Below, in pieces: positions 10,370-22,450 of a DNA stretch of 64,000 bases (its first letter is position 1; each line of letters opens with the position of its first letter). This DNA is from Lithodes maja (Eukaryota; Arthropoda; Malacostraca; Decapoda; Lithodidae): NCBI GenBank assembly GCA_037953745.1, contig JBAKBP010000675.1, positions 202,225 to 266,224 of the forward strand, given 5' to 3'. A model generated the notes under the pieces. The model was given only the letters and a program-made list of their open reading frames with translations, ran no database searches and was not told the origin of the DNA. Made by a program: the position numbers and the translations under genes.

Positions 10370-11419
10370 ATGGCTGACTTTGATGGATTTGAAGTCGGTG
10401 AGACCGAGGGCATTCTAGGGAAAATTATACGTGAGCTGAATGACATTAAAAGGTGGAAGGAGGATATGCAGGAGTGGAAGGTGAGTGTTAGTTCACAGAT
10501 TGAGGCTATATGTTCAATATGTGGTGCTCAGGCTGGGGACATCGAGCCTGGACAAGATTTGAGTCGGGCTAGCCTAAAAGAAATTCAAACTCATATGGGG
10601 CAACTCCGGGACGAAAATGAAGCTTTAAGATTGCAACTTGAAGAATACAAAGGGCAAACCAAGGAAATGAAAACACATGTGGAGGAGATTAAGGAGAAAC
10701 ACAATAAATGGGTTAATGACGAAGGAGGAAAAGTGAAGGAAGTGGCAATGAAGGAAATCATGGAAGAACAAAAGAAACAATCAGAACGGGAAAATAAAGA
10801 TTTAGAATCAGTGGTAGTAAAAGCTATGAGGAGAAATGAACAGGTCCTGCGTGAAACAATAGATAGAAATAAGTGTATTATTGTATTTGGGGATATTGAG
10901 GAGCACATTATTGAGAGGAAAGCTAGGGATAAGGAAGAAATTAATAAGGTAAAAACATTGATCAAGCATGTCGATGAAGAAGGAAACAACTGGAGAGATG
11001 ATATTGAAGAAGTTAGGAGAATGGGTAAATATAGTAAGGGAAACACAAGGCCAATGAGAGTGCAGTTTAGGTCTAGGGTAACAGTGGATGCAATAATGAA
11101 CGTAACATGGAGACTTAACTTGACCAGCAAGTTTAAGAAAATTACAATTAGAAAAGACATGAGTATTGAGGATCGAAACATAAGAAAGGAATTGCAAACC
11201 GAGGCAAATGTAAAGAATGGAGAAAGGACGAAAGAAGACGAAAAGAAGTTTTTCTGGAGAGTGTGGGAGGGAAAACTCAAGAAATGGTATATAAAGCGAA
11301 GGGACGAAGTAGGGAGGGAAAAGGAGATGGTGCGGGTGACGGGGGAGAAGGCAGGGACGAGAAAAATAGGGAAAATACTGGAAACGCTAAGTTCATGTAT
11401 ACAAATATTGATGGGTTAA
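10370..11419 (+). CDS. CR1-type LINE ORF1 protein
   Basis: 349 residues, Met-initiated about 40 bases from the element's left end. Residues ~60-160 are rich in Glu, Lys and Gln with heptad-like spacing and look like a coiled coil. From ~165 a region containing KCIIVFGDIE and, later, MRVQFRSRVTVDAI and KITIRKDMSIEDRNIRKEL resembles the RRM-like and C-terminal RNA-binding parts of LINE ORF1 proteins. No zinc knuckle is seen. By family analogy it forms multimers on LINE RNA. It overlaps ORF2 by 157 bases in a different frame, so translation of ORF2 may depend on reinitiation or frameshifting. Confidence 0.75.
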   Translation: MADFDGFEVGETEGILGKIIRELNDIKRWKEDMQEWKVSVSSQIEAICSICGAQAGDIEPGQDLSRASLKEIQTHMGQLRDENEALRLQLEEYKGQTKEMKTHVEEIKEKHNKWVNDEGGKVKEVAMKEIMEEQKKQSERENKDLESVVVKAMRRNEQVLRETIDRNKCIIVFGDIEEHIIERKARDKEEINKVKTLIKHVDEEGNNWRDDIEEVRRMGKYSKGNTRPMRVQFRSRVTVDAIMNVTWRLNLTSKFKKITIRKDMSIEDRNIRKELQTEANVKNGERTKEDEKKFFWRVWEGKLKKWYIKRRDEVGREKEMVRVTGEKAGTRKIGKILETLSSCIQILMG

Positions 11420-14210
11420 TTTCCAAAAAGATTGAGTTTGACGAATATGTAAAGAGAGAGAGGCCCGGGGTAGTATGTTTGACTGAAACTAAGCTTAACC
11501 AGGAGGTAGACACGAATATAATTAGTTGTGCAGGATACAGTACATGGAGAAGAGACAGGTTAGGAAAGCTAGGAGGAGGAGTGTTGATCATGGTAGATAA
11601 TAAAATTACTGCTAAAGAATTAAAACTTGGTGATAGCATTGCTGAAGTGGAAGCAGTTGAAATTGAGGATAATGATAGGTCAAAATTGGACATTGTATCA
11701 GTTTATTTACCTCCTAAGACTAAATCTTGGAGCAACGATGAATATAATGAATTAATTTTGGAAACCTTGCGTATGTTAGAAATTATTTGTAAAAGGAAAA
11801 ATAGGCTTATTCTTGCAGGGGACTTTAATTGCGGGGAGGTGGATTGGGAATGTTTGGATGCGGGTTCAAATGAAAATACTTGGGGTAGCAAATTTCTTGA
11901 ACTAACAATGGGGTACCTATTAACACAACACGTTATGGAAAATACAAGATTTAGAGGAGGTGATGAACCATCAAGACTCGACTTATTATTCACCAAAGAC
12001 CCCCAAGAAATAAAGAACCTAACATATTTGAGTCCCATGGGAAAAAGCGATCATGCTGTGATTGAATTTGAATTGACAGTGGAATTTCTGGAAGGCAGAG
12101 AGGAGGAACATAGGGAATATAGACTAAATTATAGTAAGGCGGATTATGAATCATTACGAGGATACTTTGCAAATATAGATTGGTCATTTATTGAGCAAGA
12201 ACAGAATATTCAGGTAAAATACACCATGTTACTAGACATTTACAGGGAGGGGGTAGATAAATATGTGCCAACATTTAAGGATAGAAAGCTGGTTAAGGAG
12301 AAAGAGTGGTTTAACATGCGATGTCACATTGCCCAGAACAAAAAGGACTCTGCATGGAATAAAGTGAGAAGGAGACACACTGAGGAAAAATGGAATGAGT
12401 ATAAGAATGCTAGAAACAACTATGTCAGGACTATAAGAGAGGAGAAAAAGAACTTTGAAAAAGATATAGTAAACAAATGTAATAAAGAACCCAAACTGTT
12501 CTATAGTTATATCAACGGCAAAACAAAAATAAAGGACAAAATAACAAAGCTTAGGGTAGAGGGTCAATTATATGAAGACACAGTGGGTATGTGTGAAATT
12601 ATGAATGATACATTAACATCCGTGTTTGTGGAGGAGGATGACTATGTAGAACCTGTGGTGGAATTGAACGAGATACAGGGACTAGAGTCGATAGAAGTCA
12701 ACAAGGATGAACTAAAATCATTGTTAGAAGAATTGGACGTGAGAAAATCTATGGGCCCAGATAACATTGCTGGATGGGTATTGAGAGAATGTTCTGAACA
12801 ACTAGTGAGACCTATTTTTAATATTGTTCAACACTCATTAAACAAGGGGGAACTTCCCTTAGAATGGAAGCAAGCAAATATAACTCCAATATATAAAAGT
12901 GGAAATAAAGAAGACCCGCTAAATTATCGACCGGTATCCTTAACGAGTGTTATATGCAAGCTTTGTATAGAAAAAGATGGGTGGGTATGTTGGAGGAGAG
13001 GGAAATAATTTCAAGCAAGCAGTTCGGGTTCAGAAAAGGTCATTCGTGTACCACAAATTTGTTGAGTTACTATGATAGGGTAATTGACATTGTACAAGGG
13101 AGGGAGGGGTGGGTGGATTGTATTTACTTAGATTTCAAGAAGGCATTTGATAAGGTGCCTCATAAGAGATTGTTGTGGAAGCTCAGGACTGTGGGGCGGG
13201 TTGAGGGAGTATTATTAAAGTGGATGGAAAACTATTTAATTGGGAGGGAACTGCGAACAGTAATAAAAGGAAAGTTCTCCTCGTGGAAAAGGGTAAAAAG
13301 CGGAGTGCCTCAAGGATCGGTGTTGGCCCCAATCATGTTTTTGGTTTTCATCAACGACCTTCAAATGGGAATAGGCTCATATATATCTATGTTTGCTGAT
13401 GATGCAAAATTAATGAAGCATATTACAAGTAGGAGTAGTTGTGAAGAATTACAGAGAGACCTAGATAAGTTATATGAGTGGAGTCAAACTTGGAAAATGG
13501 AATTCAACACGAGTAAGTGTCAGGTTCTTGAGATGGGAAAAAGTAAATATAGACCTTCTTGGGGATATAAAATAGGAGATGAAATAATTAGTAAAGCTGT
13601 GAAAGCAAAAGACCTAGGGGTAGTTGTGGCAGACAGCTTGTCACCTGAACAGCATATAAATAAAATAACTGGTGAAACCTATGCAGTGTTGACTAACATG
13701 AGAATAGCTCTGAATTATTTAGATGAAGAGATGTTAGCAAAAATAATAGGGACAATAATACGACCAAGACTGGAGTATGCAGCAGTGGTGTGGTCTCCAC
13801 ACCTTATAAAACATAATAAAAAACTGGAAAGAGTTCAGAGAGTTGCCACTAAGATGATAGCTAGCCTTAGAGACCTGCCTTATGAGGAAAGATTGGAGAG
13901 GCTAAAGCTGCCAACGCTGAGGGAGAGGAGAGAGAGAGGTGACATGATCATGATGTTTAAGTGTGTGAAAGGTTTTGAGAAGATCGACAAGGGAGATTTT
14001 GTGGTGAGGGACGAGGGAAGAACCAGGGGTCATGATTGTAAGTTGAGGAAAGTTATATGTAAGTCTGATGTAAGAAAGTTCAGCTTCCCGTATAGAAGCA
14101 TTGAGTGTTGGAATAAGTTGGATGGGGAGGTGGTGGGAGCAAGAAATATCCAAACTTTTAAAGCAAAATTGGATAAATGTAGAGAGAGAGACAGGACAAC
14201 ACGAGCTTAG
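11263..14210 (+). pseudogene. CR1-type LINE ORF2 endonuclease-reverse transcriptase (one frameshift)
   Basis: The first part (11263-13008) has an apurinic-type endonuclease: MYTNIDGLI near residue 45, TETKL, LAGDFN and GKSDHAVIEF. It then enters the reverse transcriptase with KSMGPDNIAGWVLRE and NYRPVSLTSVICK. At about 12960-12975 an indel shifts the frame. The second part (12954-14210) continues KQFGFRKGHSC, LDFKKAFDKVPHK, SGVPQGSVLAP, the catalytic FADDAK and the CR1-style C-terminal RKFSFPYRSIECWN. It ends TTRA and stops at 14208-14210. Apart from this indel the gene looks functional. It would nick target DNA and prime reverse transcription there. Confidence 0.85.
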
Positions 14211-14236
14211 GCTCAAATCCTGTATACTACAATTAG

Positions 14237-14577
14237 GTGAGTACAGACTTCCCCTCTTTCTTACCAGGCACGGGGTAACCCCGGCGGGGGGACCCGATGC
14301 GTTGCTGGTGGACTGGAACAGGTGGACCTCAATCTATCTGTTTCCGCCACCAGACTCTGTGTTAATGTGCAAGGTCATTCACAAACTGAGGGATTACCGG
14401 GGCCGGGTAGCCTTGATCGCGCCGCTTTGGCCGGCCCAGGTATGGTACCACCAATTGCAACGGTGGTGCAGGACCCCGGTGTCCCTCCCGGTCTCCGTCT
14501 TCCACTTGGAAATGATTGGCAACCTTCGGACCTCGCTCAGTTTTGCCTTATGGATATTTACTCTGCCAAATGGTTAA
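14237..14577 (+). pseudogene. DIRS RNase H C-terminal part, copy 1
   Basis: This continues the interrupted RT-RNase H frame after the CR1 LINE: LPLFLTRHG, AGGPDALLVDWNRW and LRDYRG. Its last ~45 codons, with PVSLPV and IGNL, match the copy-2 frame and end at 14577. They overlap the start of the tyrosine recombinase at 14442 in another frame. Confidence 0.8.
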
Positions 14578-14725
14578 ATCAATTTGGGCCAAGTGTCACT
14601 CAGAAACTCATGAATCAGTACACACCGTCTACCAGGAGACAATATCAATCACATTGGAAAACATTTACAACCTGGAATGTGGAGTCAAGGCAAACGACTG
14701 CCTCGGGAGCCTTAATTTTCAAGTA

Positions 14726-15335
14726 CAGTAGGGTCTCACATAGAACGTGTTCGCATAGAACGATTCTCTTATAGAACGAACGACCTAAAATATTGTTCCA
14801 AAATTTTCGTTAGGAACGAATGTGATCATATAGAACGATTTCGCCATCAAAGTAGGACAAATCCGAGGAGTTCTCATATAGAGCGCCGAAATATCGTATA
14901 AAACGTCATGTGACTTGACGTAGGTTGCGCATTGTGACGTCACTGTCATCTGAGACGCTTGGGATGCTGGGCAGGGAGGGAGGAGAGGGAGGCAGTCCGC
15001 CATCTTTTTGCCTCAGTGACGAACCCGCACATAAGCTCCTGACGAAAATTTACGCTTTCAGTGAACATTGACCATATTGGGCCACCAAAATACCATCCCT
15101 ATTAGATTTAAGGTAAGCAACAATATGCCTATTTCATCATTTCTATGCATAACTTATCATTTATATATGTTTTGGTATGCATGGGTGTGAATGAGTATAA
15201 ATGTAAGGGTACGTACGGGAGGACCGATCGACCAATATCAATTATTCCCATAAGGTACGTGTTTCACATAGAGCGAATTCACATAGAACGACCTCGTTTA
15301 TCGACCAATTTCTCGTTCTATGTGAGACCCTACTG
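14726..15335. mobile_element. Tigger-like MITE 'b' (610 bp)
   Basis: Both ends read CAGTAGGGTCTCACATAGAA inward, with TA on each side (14724-14725, 15336-15337). Removing it restores the recombinase reading FKY-LDY. The interior repeats 'atagaacg' or close variants near both ends. No transposase is encoded, so it would need a pogo/Tigger-type transposase from elsewhere. It shares internal sequence ('cagtgaacattga' near 15059) with the MITE at 50044. Confidence 0.92.
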
Positions 15336-15584
15336 TACTTGGACTACCTCTTTGAGCAGAAGGGTCTTTCGGTCATAACATTAAAAAATCACCTGTCTGC
15401 CATTAGGACCCCTTTCCTTGATCTCACCGGTCTTTCCATACCACAGGCGGAGGAGAAAGGTTTTATGAGGGCGTGTTTTAAGCTTCGTCCTCCTCCCCGC
15501 CAGCTCATGCCCACCTGGTCCCTTGATAAAGCCTTAGAATTGCTTCAATCGCGCAAGTATAATTATGCGCCGGACTTTGACTCA

Positions 15585-18538
15585 TACATCCAGGCTGGAT
15601 GTATGTGGAATGACAGAGACCAAATGGAAAGGTTCAGATGTGAGAGTGGGAGTGTGGAATGGGTGTGTGTGCTGGAGTGAGTGAAGGAACAGCGAGAGAA
15701 GGTGCATGTTTGTTTGTAAGTAGCAAATGGAAGGAATGTGTAAGAGAGTATGGGTCTGTGGGTTCAAGGATTGTGTGGGTGAGAATGAAAGTAGGAATAC
15801 AAACGTGGGTGATTGTATGCGTGTATGCCCCGACAGAGGATATACTTGAAAGAAAGAAAGAGGAGTTCTGGATGAATGTGAAGGCGTGCCTGGAGAAGTT
15901 TGACAAGAACGAAAGAATATTTCTGATTGGGGATATGAATGGTAAGGTGGGTGACAGGAAAGTTGAGGGAGTGGTGGGAGGGTGGGGGGTACCATCAGAG
16001 GTGAATGGGAATGGTAGTGCACTTGTGGACGTATGTGTGGGGAGGAGGCTGTGGATAGCCAACACCTTCTTCCGACACAGAATGATCCACAGGTACAACG
16101 TGGAAACGGATGTTGACGATGAAGGATAAGACAGTGGTGGAACGAAAGTCATTGATTGATTATGTATGTGTGGATGAATGAATGAAAAAATCTGTGATGG
16201 ATGCTAGGGTGTATAGGGGTATTGGAGGTGGTCTGTCTGATCATTATGTAGTGGTAGCTAAGGTTAGGATACAAAAGAAGTGGGTGAGGAGAGCTGGAGG
16301 GAGGTGAGAGGAGGGTGGAATGGTGAGGAGGGTGGAATGGTGAGGAGGGTGGAGAGGTTGCAGGAGGAGGAAGTCAGGGAGGAGTACAGGAGAGCAGTGA
16401 AAAGACGACTAGGTGGGTTCGACCTGGAAGTTATGGAGGAAGTGGAGGAGATGAGCAAGGTGTTTAAGGATAAGATATGTGCAGCATGTGAGGAGGTGTG
16501 TGGAGTGAGGAGAAGAGGGAGGGGAGTGAAAGGTACAGCATGGTGGACAGAAGAGGTAAGAATAGCTGTGGAAGAAAAGAAGAAAGCATATAGAGAGTGG
16601 TTGGGTAGTAGAGGGAATGAAGATTCCGAGAGACAGAAACGAGCGAGGTACGTGGAGAGTAAGAGGGTGGTGAAGAGAGTAGTGCAGGAAAGTAAGAGAA
16701 GAGTAGATGAGGAATTTGGAAGGAATCTGAGTGTAAAATGGAGGGAGAATAAGAAACTGTTCTGGAAAGAAGTCAAGAAAGTTAGGGAAGGTAGCAAGGG
16801 AAACAGTAAGGGTGTGAAAGATAAGAATGGGAGAATGCTAGCCGAGAAGCAAGAGAGAGTCGAAAGATGGAGGGAGTACTTCAGTGAGTTGCTAAATGTA
16901 AGGAATGAAGAGCCAGCAAACATAGCTGGATATGGTATGGGAGGGAGAAGAAGAGAAGTAGTGGAGGAGGAGGTGGGGATCAGGAGGTCAGAAGTGTGGG
17001 AAGCCATGAAAAGAGTGAAGTTGGGGAAAGCACCAGGAACAGATGGAGTGTGTGGGGAAATGTTGAGGTATGGTGGTGAGATAGTGATAGAATGGGTATG
17101 GAAAATGTGCAAACTAGCATGGGAGAAGGGGAGTGTACCCGATGACTGGAAGACTGGCATAATAGTCCCCCTATATAAGGGCAAAGGGGAAAGAGGAGTG
17201 TGTGGTAACCACCGAGGAATATGTCTCCTAGCGTAGTAGGGAAGGTATACAGTAGGGTAGTGATTGAGAGAGTGAGAGTGAGAACGGAGAAATGGATAGG
17301 CGACGAGCAGGGAGGTTTTAGGAAGGGAAGAGGATGTGTAGATCTGACTTTTACCCTGAATTGTGTTGTGGAGAAGTATCTGGAGAAGAAACAAAAGGTG
17401 TATGTTGCCTTTATGGACTTGGAGAAGGCCTATGACAGAGTGGATAGAGAAGGTTTGTGGAAAGTACTAAGAATATACGGAGTAGAGGGCAAGTTGCTGA
17501 AAGCAGTGAAGAGCATGTTTGAGGGTGCAAAGGCGTCAGTACGTGTGGAGAGTGAGCAGAGCGAGTTCTTTGACCTGAATGTTGGTTTGAAACAGGGGTG
17601 TGTGATGTCCCCGTGGTTGTTTACTGTATATATGGATGGAGTCATGAAAGAAATACTATCAAGAGCAGTGGATGTTGGTGTATCGCTGAAAAGGGAGGGA
17701 ATTGAGTGGAAGCTACCTATACTGCTGTTTGTGGATGATACAGTTCTGATGAGTGATAATGAATGGGAGTTGCAGGGTCTGGTAAATGAGTTTGGAACAG
17801 TGTGCGAAAAACGGAATTTGAAGGTAAATGCGGGGAAGAGCAAGGTTATGGTCTTCGAAAGGGGTGAAGTCACAGAGTGTGAGGTGAAGCTGAACGGTCA
17901 GGCTATGGAGATCGTCAACTCTTTTAAGTACTGTATCTGGGCAGTGTGTTGAGTAAAGATGGGACTATGGATGAAGAAGTGCGGGAGAGGGTACAACAGG
18001 GGAAGAGGGTTGTAGGAACGCTAAAAGCAGTAACAAGAAATAGGGTGGTCAGTATGGAAGTGAAGAAGTCCTTGCATGACAGTGTGGTAATCCCGACACT
18101 GACTTACGGAAGCGAAGCATGGACGTTGGTTGAGAGACTCAGACCAAGAATGAGAGCAGTGGAAATGAATTACTTAAGGAGTGCGTGCGGAGTTACATGG
18201 AGGGATAGACAGACTAATGAGGAAGTACGAAGGAGGTGTGGTGTGGAGGTAGATGTGCTGGAAAGTGTGAAAAGGAACAACTTGAGATGGTTCGGCCATA
18301 TGGAACGTATGGAAAGCGAGAGAATGACTAAGAGGGTGTACGAGAGCGAGGTGGAGGGACAGAGAGGGAGAGGTAGACCGAATATGAGGTGGAAGGATGG
18401 AGTGAGGAAGTACATGAACGAGGGCGGTGCTGGTTGGGGGGAAGGGCGTCGACTGACTGTGGACAGAGGTGCATGGGGGCGGTTCGTTCGTGGCCACCCC
18501 TTCGGGGATCACGGCGTCAGGCAATAGATAGATAGATA
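15585..18538 (+). mobile_element. RTE-like LINE, copy 2
   Basis: It is flanked by a 12-bp target duplication, gactttgactca, at 15573-15584 and 18539-18550. The target is the DIRS recombinase. It extends further 5' than copy 1 and ends in a (GATA)n tail. Excision of the insert plus one duplication restores the recombinase frame between APDFDS and LLKKAV. Confidence 0.93.
15659..18527 (+). pseudogene. RTE-like LINE endonuclease-reverse transcriptase, copy 2 (broken)
   Basis: Same protein as copy 1. The frame is broken around 16128, by stops near 16179, near 16305, by a 1-base loss near 17230 (CLLS becomes CLLA-stop) and by a 5-base insertion near 17935 (gta-ctgta). The catalytic box reads FVDD instead of FADD at about 17729-17740. 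The endonuclease part is at 15659-16129, the reverse transcriptase at 16280-17952 and the C-terminal part at 17946-18527. Confidence 0.9.
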
Positions 18539-19538
18539 GACTTTGACTCACTTTTAAAGAAGGCCGTCTTTCTCATGGCCCTTGCCACCGGAAACCGGGT
18601 GTCTGAGCTGGCGGCGATGAGCAACGAACCAAACTGTCTCAGGTTTGGGAGACTGCACGACAATTTTCAAATCGCGCCTTCTCCCTCCTTTATTGCTAAG
18701 AACGAACATTCAGACCATGTTTTTTCTGAATTTTCTGTCCCGGCCCTAAAGAGAGGCCTTATTTATCACATTTTATGTCCTGTGCAAGCAATCACAAAGT
18801 TTATGAGGGCTGCGCAACCTCGCCAACAAGGTGCTTTATGGGTTAACCGGACAGGTAAGCGTATTACAAAACGGAAGCTAGCTTCCTTGCTTGTCAACGT
18901 TATCAGGGAAAGCAATCCCGGTGTAGTAGGCAGGGCTTACGATGTTAGAAAATGGGCGGTGTCCCTCAGATTTTTGCAAAAAATGTTTCAATTGATGATA
19001 TTGCTCAAACCCAACTTTGGGCGTCCAATCATACATTCCTTACACGCTACCTGTCTGTTGCTCTAGATAAACCAAAGCGTACCTGTGTAGCTTTACGGCA
19101 ACGGGTACAGTAGTTTATGTTATATTATAATTATGTTGAGTGTCAAAAAGGGGGGGGGGGGTGCGGAATAGTCCATATCCTCCCTGTACCCTTGAAGATT
19201 GTGATATATCACGAGCTGTGATAGGACGGGTTCTACAGTCCAGTATTAGCTACTTATTTTAGATTCTAAGACATTTATCGCATAGTTGCAACTATGTCTG
19301 TTTTACCAAAGTGTACAAAAAACAATATTACTGTACAATTATTTTAACCCTTCAACCCCGGGTGGTACACGTGTGTACCATTATGTTTTGACCCGAGGAA
19401 CCCGGGTGGTACAACATTGTACCATTGCTTGCGTATGTGCTTTCGAATGGCGCGCGTAAACATTTTGTTCCGTGGTCGCTAGGCGACGCCACCAGACACC
19501 ATGTACGCCACCAAAACAGTCTCTACCCTGCCGCCAAC

Positions 19539-20490
19539 ATGGATACTAGCCCAAAAAGTGATTCCCCTGTGTCCGATTCCATGCTCCCTTCGACGCCTGC
19601 CCATGTTCGTCGCGCCCTAACGCAAAGGCACGTACAAGATGCGTTGACTCCCGGAGGTATTGAAATAGCTTTGAGGAGTTATGAACGTGGTGAAGGACAA
19701 AATAGTGTTGATGACTTGGGCAGTGATAGCTCTGAGTCTTATCAGTCTCACTATAGTGAAGATTTAGACGATCTAGACGAAATTCATGAAAGAGACGCGC
19801 AATTTGTTGGATTTGAGCATGACGATGAAAGTGATGATAGTACTGAACGTGATATAGTTGTGCAAGGTGATGAGAGTGTAGTGAGAGTGAGCGAATGGGA
19901 CAGCACTAGGTCGACTGCCAAGTTTAGGTTGAGTGACACGACACCTAGCCCTTCGCCAGCTAAATCCCCATTCAAGATAAATTTTTATAAGAAGCAAGTT
20001 CTTGAAAAGGCGGCCGCGGCAGCCAGGAAAGAGGCCCTAAAACTTGGTGAGGGAGCAGTGCGTGAGGGTGCCAGTGAGGCTGAGCGTGAGGGTGAGGTTG
20101 ACCCGCCATTGTCTTCCTTATCTACCCACGCCACCCAAGTTGCCCCAGGCACCCGCCATTCTTCCCCACCACCACCAGCACTGCCTAGGGTTGAGGACCC
20201 CCCACTTTCGGCCTATTTACCCCATATTTCCCCCGAGAGGAGACATACTACTACAGAAAAGGGAAAAGGGAGAAAATATGTGAAAAAAGGAGCTACAAGT
20301 AGGCGCTCTTTGTTCGAGGCTCCCACGGCTTCCACCCCTGCCGGTCCCAGCCATACGCCCCCGCAAGTTTCCCCAGGGTCCACCCCACCTCTCCAGCCTA
20401 CAACAGAGGTTCCTGACGATGTATTTGACCTCGCATCCATACCTGCACCTACAGACACTGAACCAGTGCTGTCTCGGGGCCAAGGAGCCC
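19539..20490 (+). pseudogene. PB1 transposase N-terminal region (frameshifted from the core)
   Basis: I chose ATG 19539 because PB3, PB4 and PB5 share an equivalent start (MD-x-S/T-P). The region is acidic, then Ser/Pro-rich, with few hydrophobic residues, and looks disordered. A conserved block TPGGIEIALRSYERGE is present. At about 20470-20490 the frame departs from that of the family: the family sequence continues in the frame of the core ORF. This suggests a single indel in PB1. Confidence 0.7.
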
Positions 20491-20698
20491 CGAACCTCTG
20501 CATGAAGATGACAGAGCCTCACCTGCCACTCCTTCCCCACCTCGCCGACCTACACGCCGCCCACGCATCATTCGTTCCCCGCGAGATTATGAGGGGGGGT
20601 CTGAAGATGAAGGGCACCTCACAGATGACTCTGGCCATGATTACCTGGGTCCACCGTCAGGGCAAGATGACGGCTCTGACGACAACGACGATGACTTT

Positions 20699-22450
20699 AT
20701 GGACATCGACGACCCTCAACCCAGACGCTTTGCCCAGGGCCGTCGTGCTCCTGGCCGCCCTGGCCGCCGGGCTGGGCCTGGGCGCCGTCGCGCTCCTGGC
20801 CGCCCTAGGGTGCGCGCCGCCAAAGTTCGTGGGCGTGCTGCCCCAGCTGCAGCTCCTCGTCAGCGTCGCCAGCAGGACCCATTTTATATTTTCAACTGGC
20901 AGGATGTGGCTGCTGATGAAGTGAATGACCCTGATGTAACCCCTTTTGATGAGGTACAGTTGGCTTCAGGAGTTACCCCAAGTTTTCCCGCAGGCCCCAA
21001 TGCTCCACCACATGAGCTTTTTGAGGCATTTTTTGATAAGGAGGTTACTGAGTTTGTCATAGAAGAGACAAACAAGCACCACCAAATCCAGGTGAACTTT
21101 TTTGGCAAGGTGACCAAGGGCCACATGAAGCGGTGGACCCCAGTGACTCATCCCGAGTTCATGGTGTTCCTGGCAATCACCATGCTAATGCCTCATGTAA
21201 AGAAGCACAGGTTGGCTGACTATTGGATCACCAAAGATCTGATATCCACCCCTGCCTTCGGGAAATACATCTCTTGGGACCGGTACCTCGACATCCTCGG
21301 AGCGCTCCATCTTGTCACCAACACCGACATGCATCTCTCTGACAAGCTGTGGAAGATTAGGACGTTGTACGAGATGATGCGAGAACGTTTCACGTCATAC
21401 TTCACGCCCTTCTGCAACGTCTGTATTGACGAGTCTCTTGTGCTGTTCCGGGGAAAGCTGAGCTTCAGGCAGTACATCCCCTCAAAGAGACATCGCTTTG
21501 GTATAAAGTTCTTTGTGCTGTGCGATTGCCAAACTGGCTATGTCCTGGACTTCCTGGTCTACAGCGGGAAGGAAGGGGACGTGGAAATAGACCCCCTCAT
21601 TGGCTTTGGCGGAGCAGTGGTTCAAGCCATGATGAACCGGTACTTCGAGAAGAATCACGTCCTCTACACGGACAACTACTACACGTCCCCCACTCTCTCA
21701 AAGTACCTCCATCAGCGCAAGACGGGGACTGTAGGCACAGTTAGAGCGAAAAGGAAGGGCATGCCAACTTTCCCTCCTAAAACCAAGAAAGGCGATGTCT
21801 TCAAGAAGAAGTCGGGACCCATTCTGGCTATCCACTGGCACGACCAGCGGAAGGTCAACCTCCTGAGCACCGTCCACAAGGGGGAAATGGTTGAGACTGG
21901 CAAGGTGGATCGCCGCACCCAAGTCAGGGTGACCAAGCCCGATGCTGTAATGAACTACAACATAAATATGAGGCTGGTGGACAAGTCCGACATGCAGATA
22001 GGCTTCATCGACTGTCTGCGTACCTCGTGCAGATGGTACAAAAAGTTCTTTCTGCACATGGTGGACATGTCAATGCTGAATGCCTACAATATCTACAGGC
22101 TTCGGAATCCGCGCACACCCAGGAAGTTCAGTAGCCTGCGGAGGTTCCAAAAACAGGTGTTGGTGGAGCTCCTGGACAGGTATGCTACGCCACAGAGGGC
22201 AGTGGCACAACCTGGGCGCCCCGTTCAGGACCGCATGCAGTGTGCACAGTATCTAAATGTGCACAAGCTCGGTTACCTGCCTCTGGGACGAGATGGAGTC
22301 ACCATTAGCAGAAGGCGGTGCCATGTCTGCTGGAACAGCCAGGTGAGGCCGAGGAAGCAGAAAAAGACCACCATGCAGTGTGTGGAGTGCCAGGTGTCAC
22401 TATGTGCTATACCGTGCTTTGCTGAATACCACACCAAGCAGGAGTACTAA
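20699..22450 (+). CDS. PB1 piggyBac transposase core
   Basis: From the first Met in this frame the protein has 583 residues. After an Arg/Pro/Gly-rich stretch the piggyBac catalytic domain begins near residue 80. The three catalytic Asp are at 244 (IDESLVLFRG), 325 (YTDNYYTSP) and 428 (RLVDKSDMQ), spaced 81 and 103, close to known piggyBac spacing. The C-terminus has a Cys-rich domain (CHVCWNSQVRP, then CVECQVSLC and a His) that binds element ends in this family. The enzyme excises the element and inserts it at TTAA. The catalytic region is intact, but the natural N-terminus is out of frame upstream. Confidence 0.9.
   Translation: MDIDDPQPRRFAQGRRAPGRPGRRAGPGRRRAPGRPRVRAAKVRGRAAPAAAPRQRRQQDPFYIFNWQDVAADEVNDPDVTPFDEVQLASGVTPSFPAGPNAPPHELFEAFFDKEVTEFVIEETNKHHQIQVNFFGKVTKGHMKRWTPVTHPEFMVFLAITMLMPHVKKHRLADYWITKDLISTPAFGKYISWDRYLDILGALHLVTNTDMHLSDKLWKIRTLYEMMRERFTSYFTPFCNVCIDESLVLFRGKLSFRQYIPSKRHRFGIKFFVLCDCQTGYVLDFLVYSGKEGDVEIDPLIGFGGAVVQAMMNRYFEKNHVLYTDNYYTSPTLSKYLHQRKTGTVGTVRAKRKGMPTFPPKTKKGDVFKKKSGPILAIHWHDQRKVNLLSTVHKGEMVETGKVDRRTQVRVTKPDAVMNYNINMRLVDKSDMQIGFIDCLRTSCRWYKKFFLHMVDMSMLNAYNIYRLRNPRTPRKFSSLRRFQKQVLVELLDRYATPQRAVAQPGRPVQDRMQCAQYLNVHKLGYLPLGRDGVTISRRRCHVCWNSQVRPRKQKKTTMQCVECQVSLCAIPCFAEYHTKQEY

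Larger units (their letters stand above)
10331..14236 (+). mobile_element. CR1-type LINE, nearly full length
   Basis: This two-ORF LINE is inserted in the DIRS RNase H region. The DIRS protein reads NHK up to about 10329 and continues LPLFLTRHG from about 14247. I see no clear target duplication, and CR1 elements often have short ones or none. The 3' UTR is only about 25 bases and ends near 'actacaattaggtgagtac', the same end as the fragment at 7234. Only one frame break is visible (about 12965), so this copy is young. Confidence 0.85.
14442..19113 (+). pseudogene. DIRS tyrosine recombinase, copy 1 (interrupted)
   Basis: I start at ATG 14442, where copy 2 has the matching ATG (40626, minus strand). 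Part 1 (14442-14725) has NDWQPSDLAQFC and NQYTPSTRRQYQSHW. Part 2 (15338-15584) has LSVITLKNHLSAIRTPF. Part 3 (18551 on) has the first catalytic Arg in ATGNRVSEL and a YDVRKWA box. Breaks are the MITE at 14726-15335, the RTE-like LINE at 15585-18538 and a frameshift near 18985 in an A-run. The conserved His of the H-x-x-R box is Tyr here, while copy 2 keeps His. This copy cannot encode an active recombinase. Confidence 0.85.
5198..19224 (+). mobile_element. DIRS1-like retrotransposon, copy 1 (decayed, with nested insertions)
   Basis: Gene order is gag-like, reverse transcriptase-RNase H, tyrosine recombinase, which is the DIRS arrangement. These elements integrate with a tyrosine recombinase instead of an integrase, so they leave no target duplication. 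All three genes match the minus-strand copy at 35157-50800 but carry frameshifts and stops. Four later insertions lie inside: 7234-7645, 10331-14236, 14726-15335 and 15585-18538. The left border is uncertain. On the right, 'gagctgtgat' (19213-19222) recurs near both ends of copy 2, so I place the end near there. A G-run at about 19151-19161 has a counterpart near the end of copy 2. Confidence 0.85.

Noticed and set aside
10591..11280. 229-codon minus-strand frame
   Set aside because: Antisense to CR1-type ORF1 and made of Ser/Phe/Leu runs expected from A-rich coding sequence.
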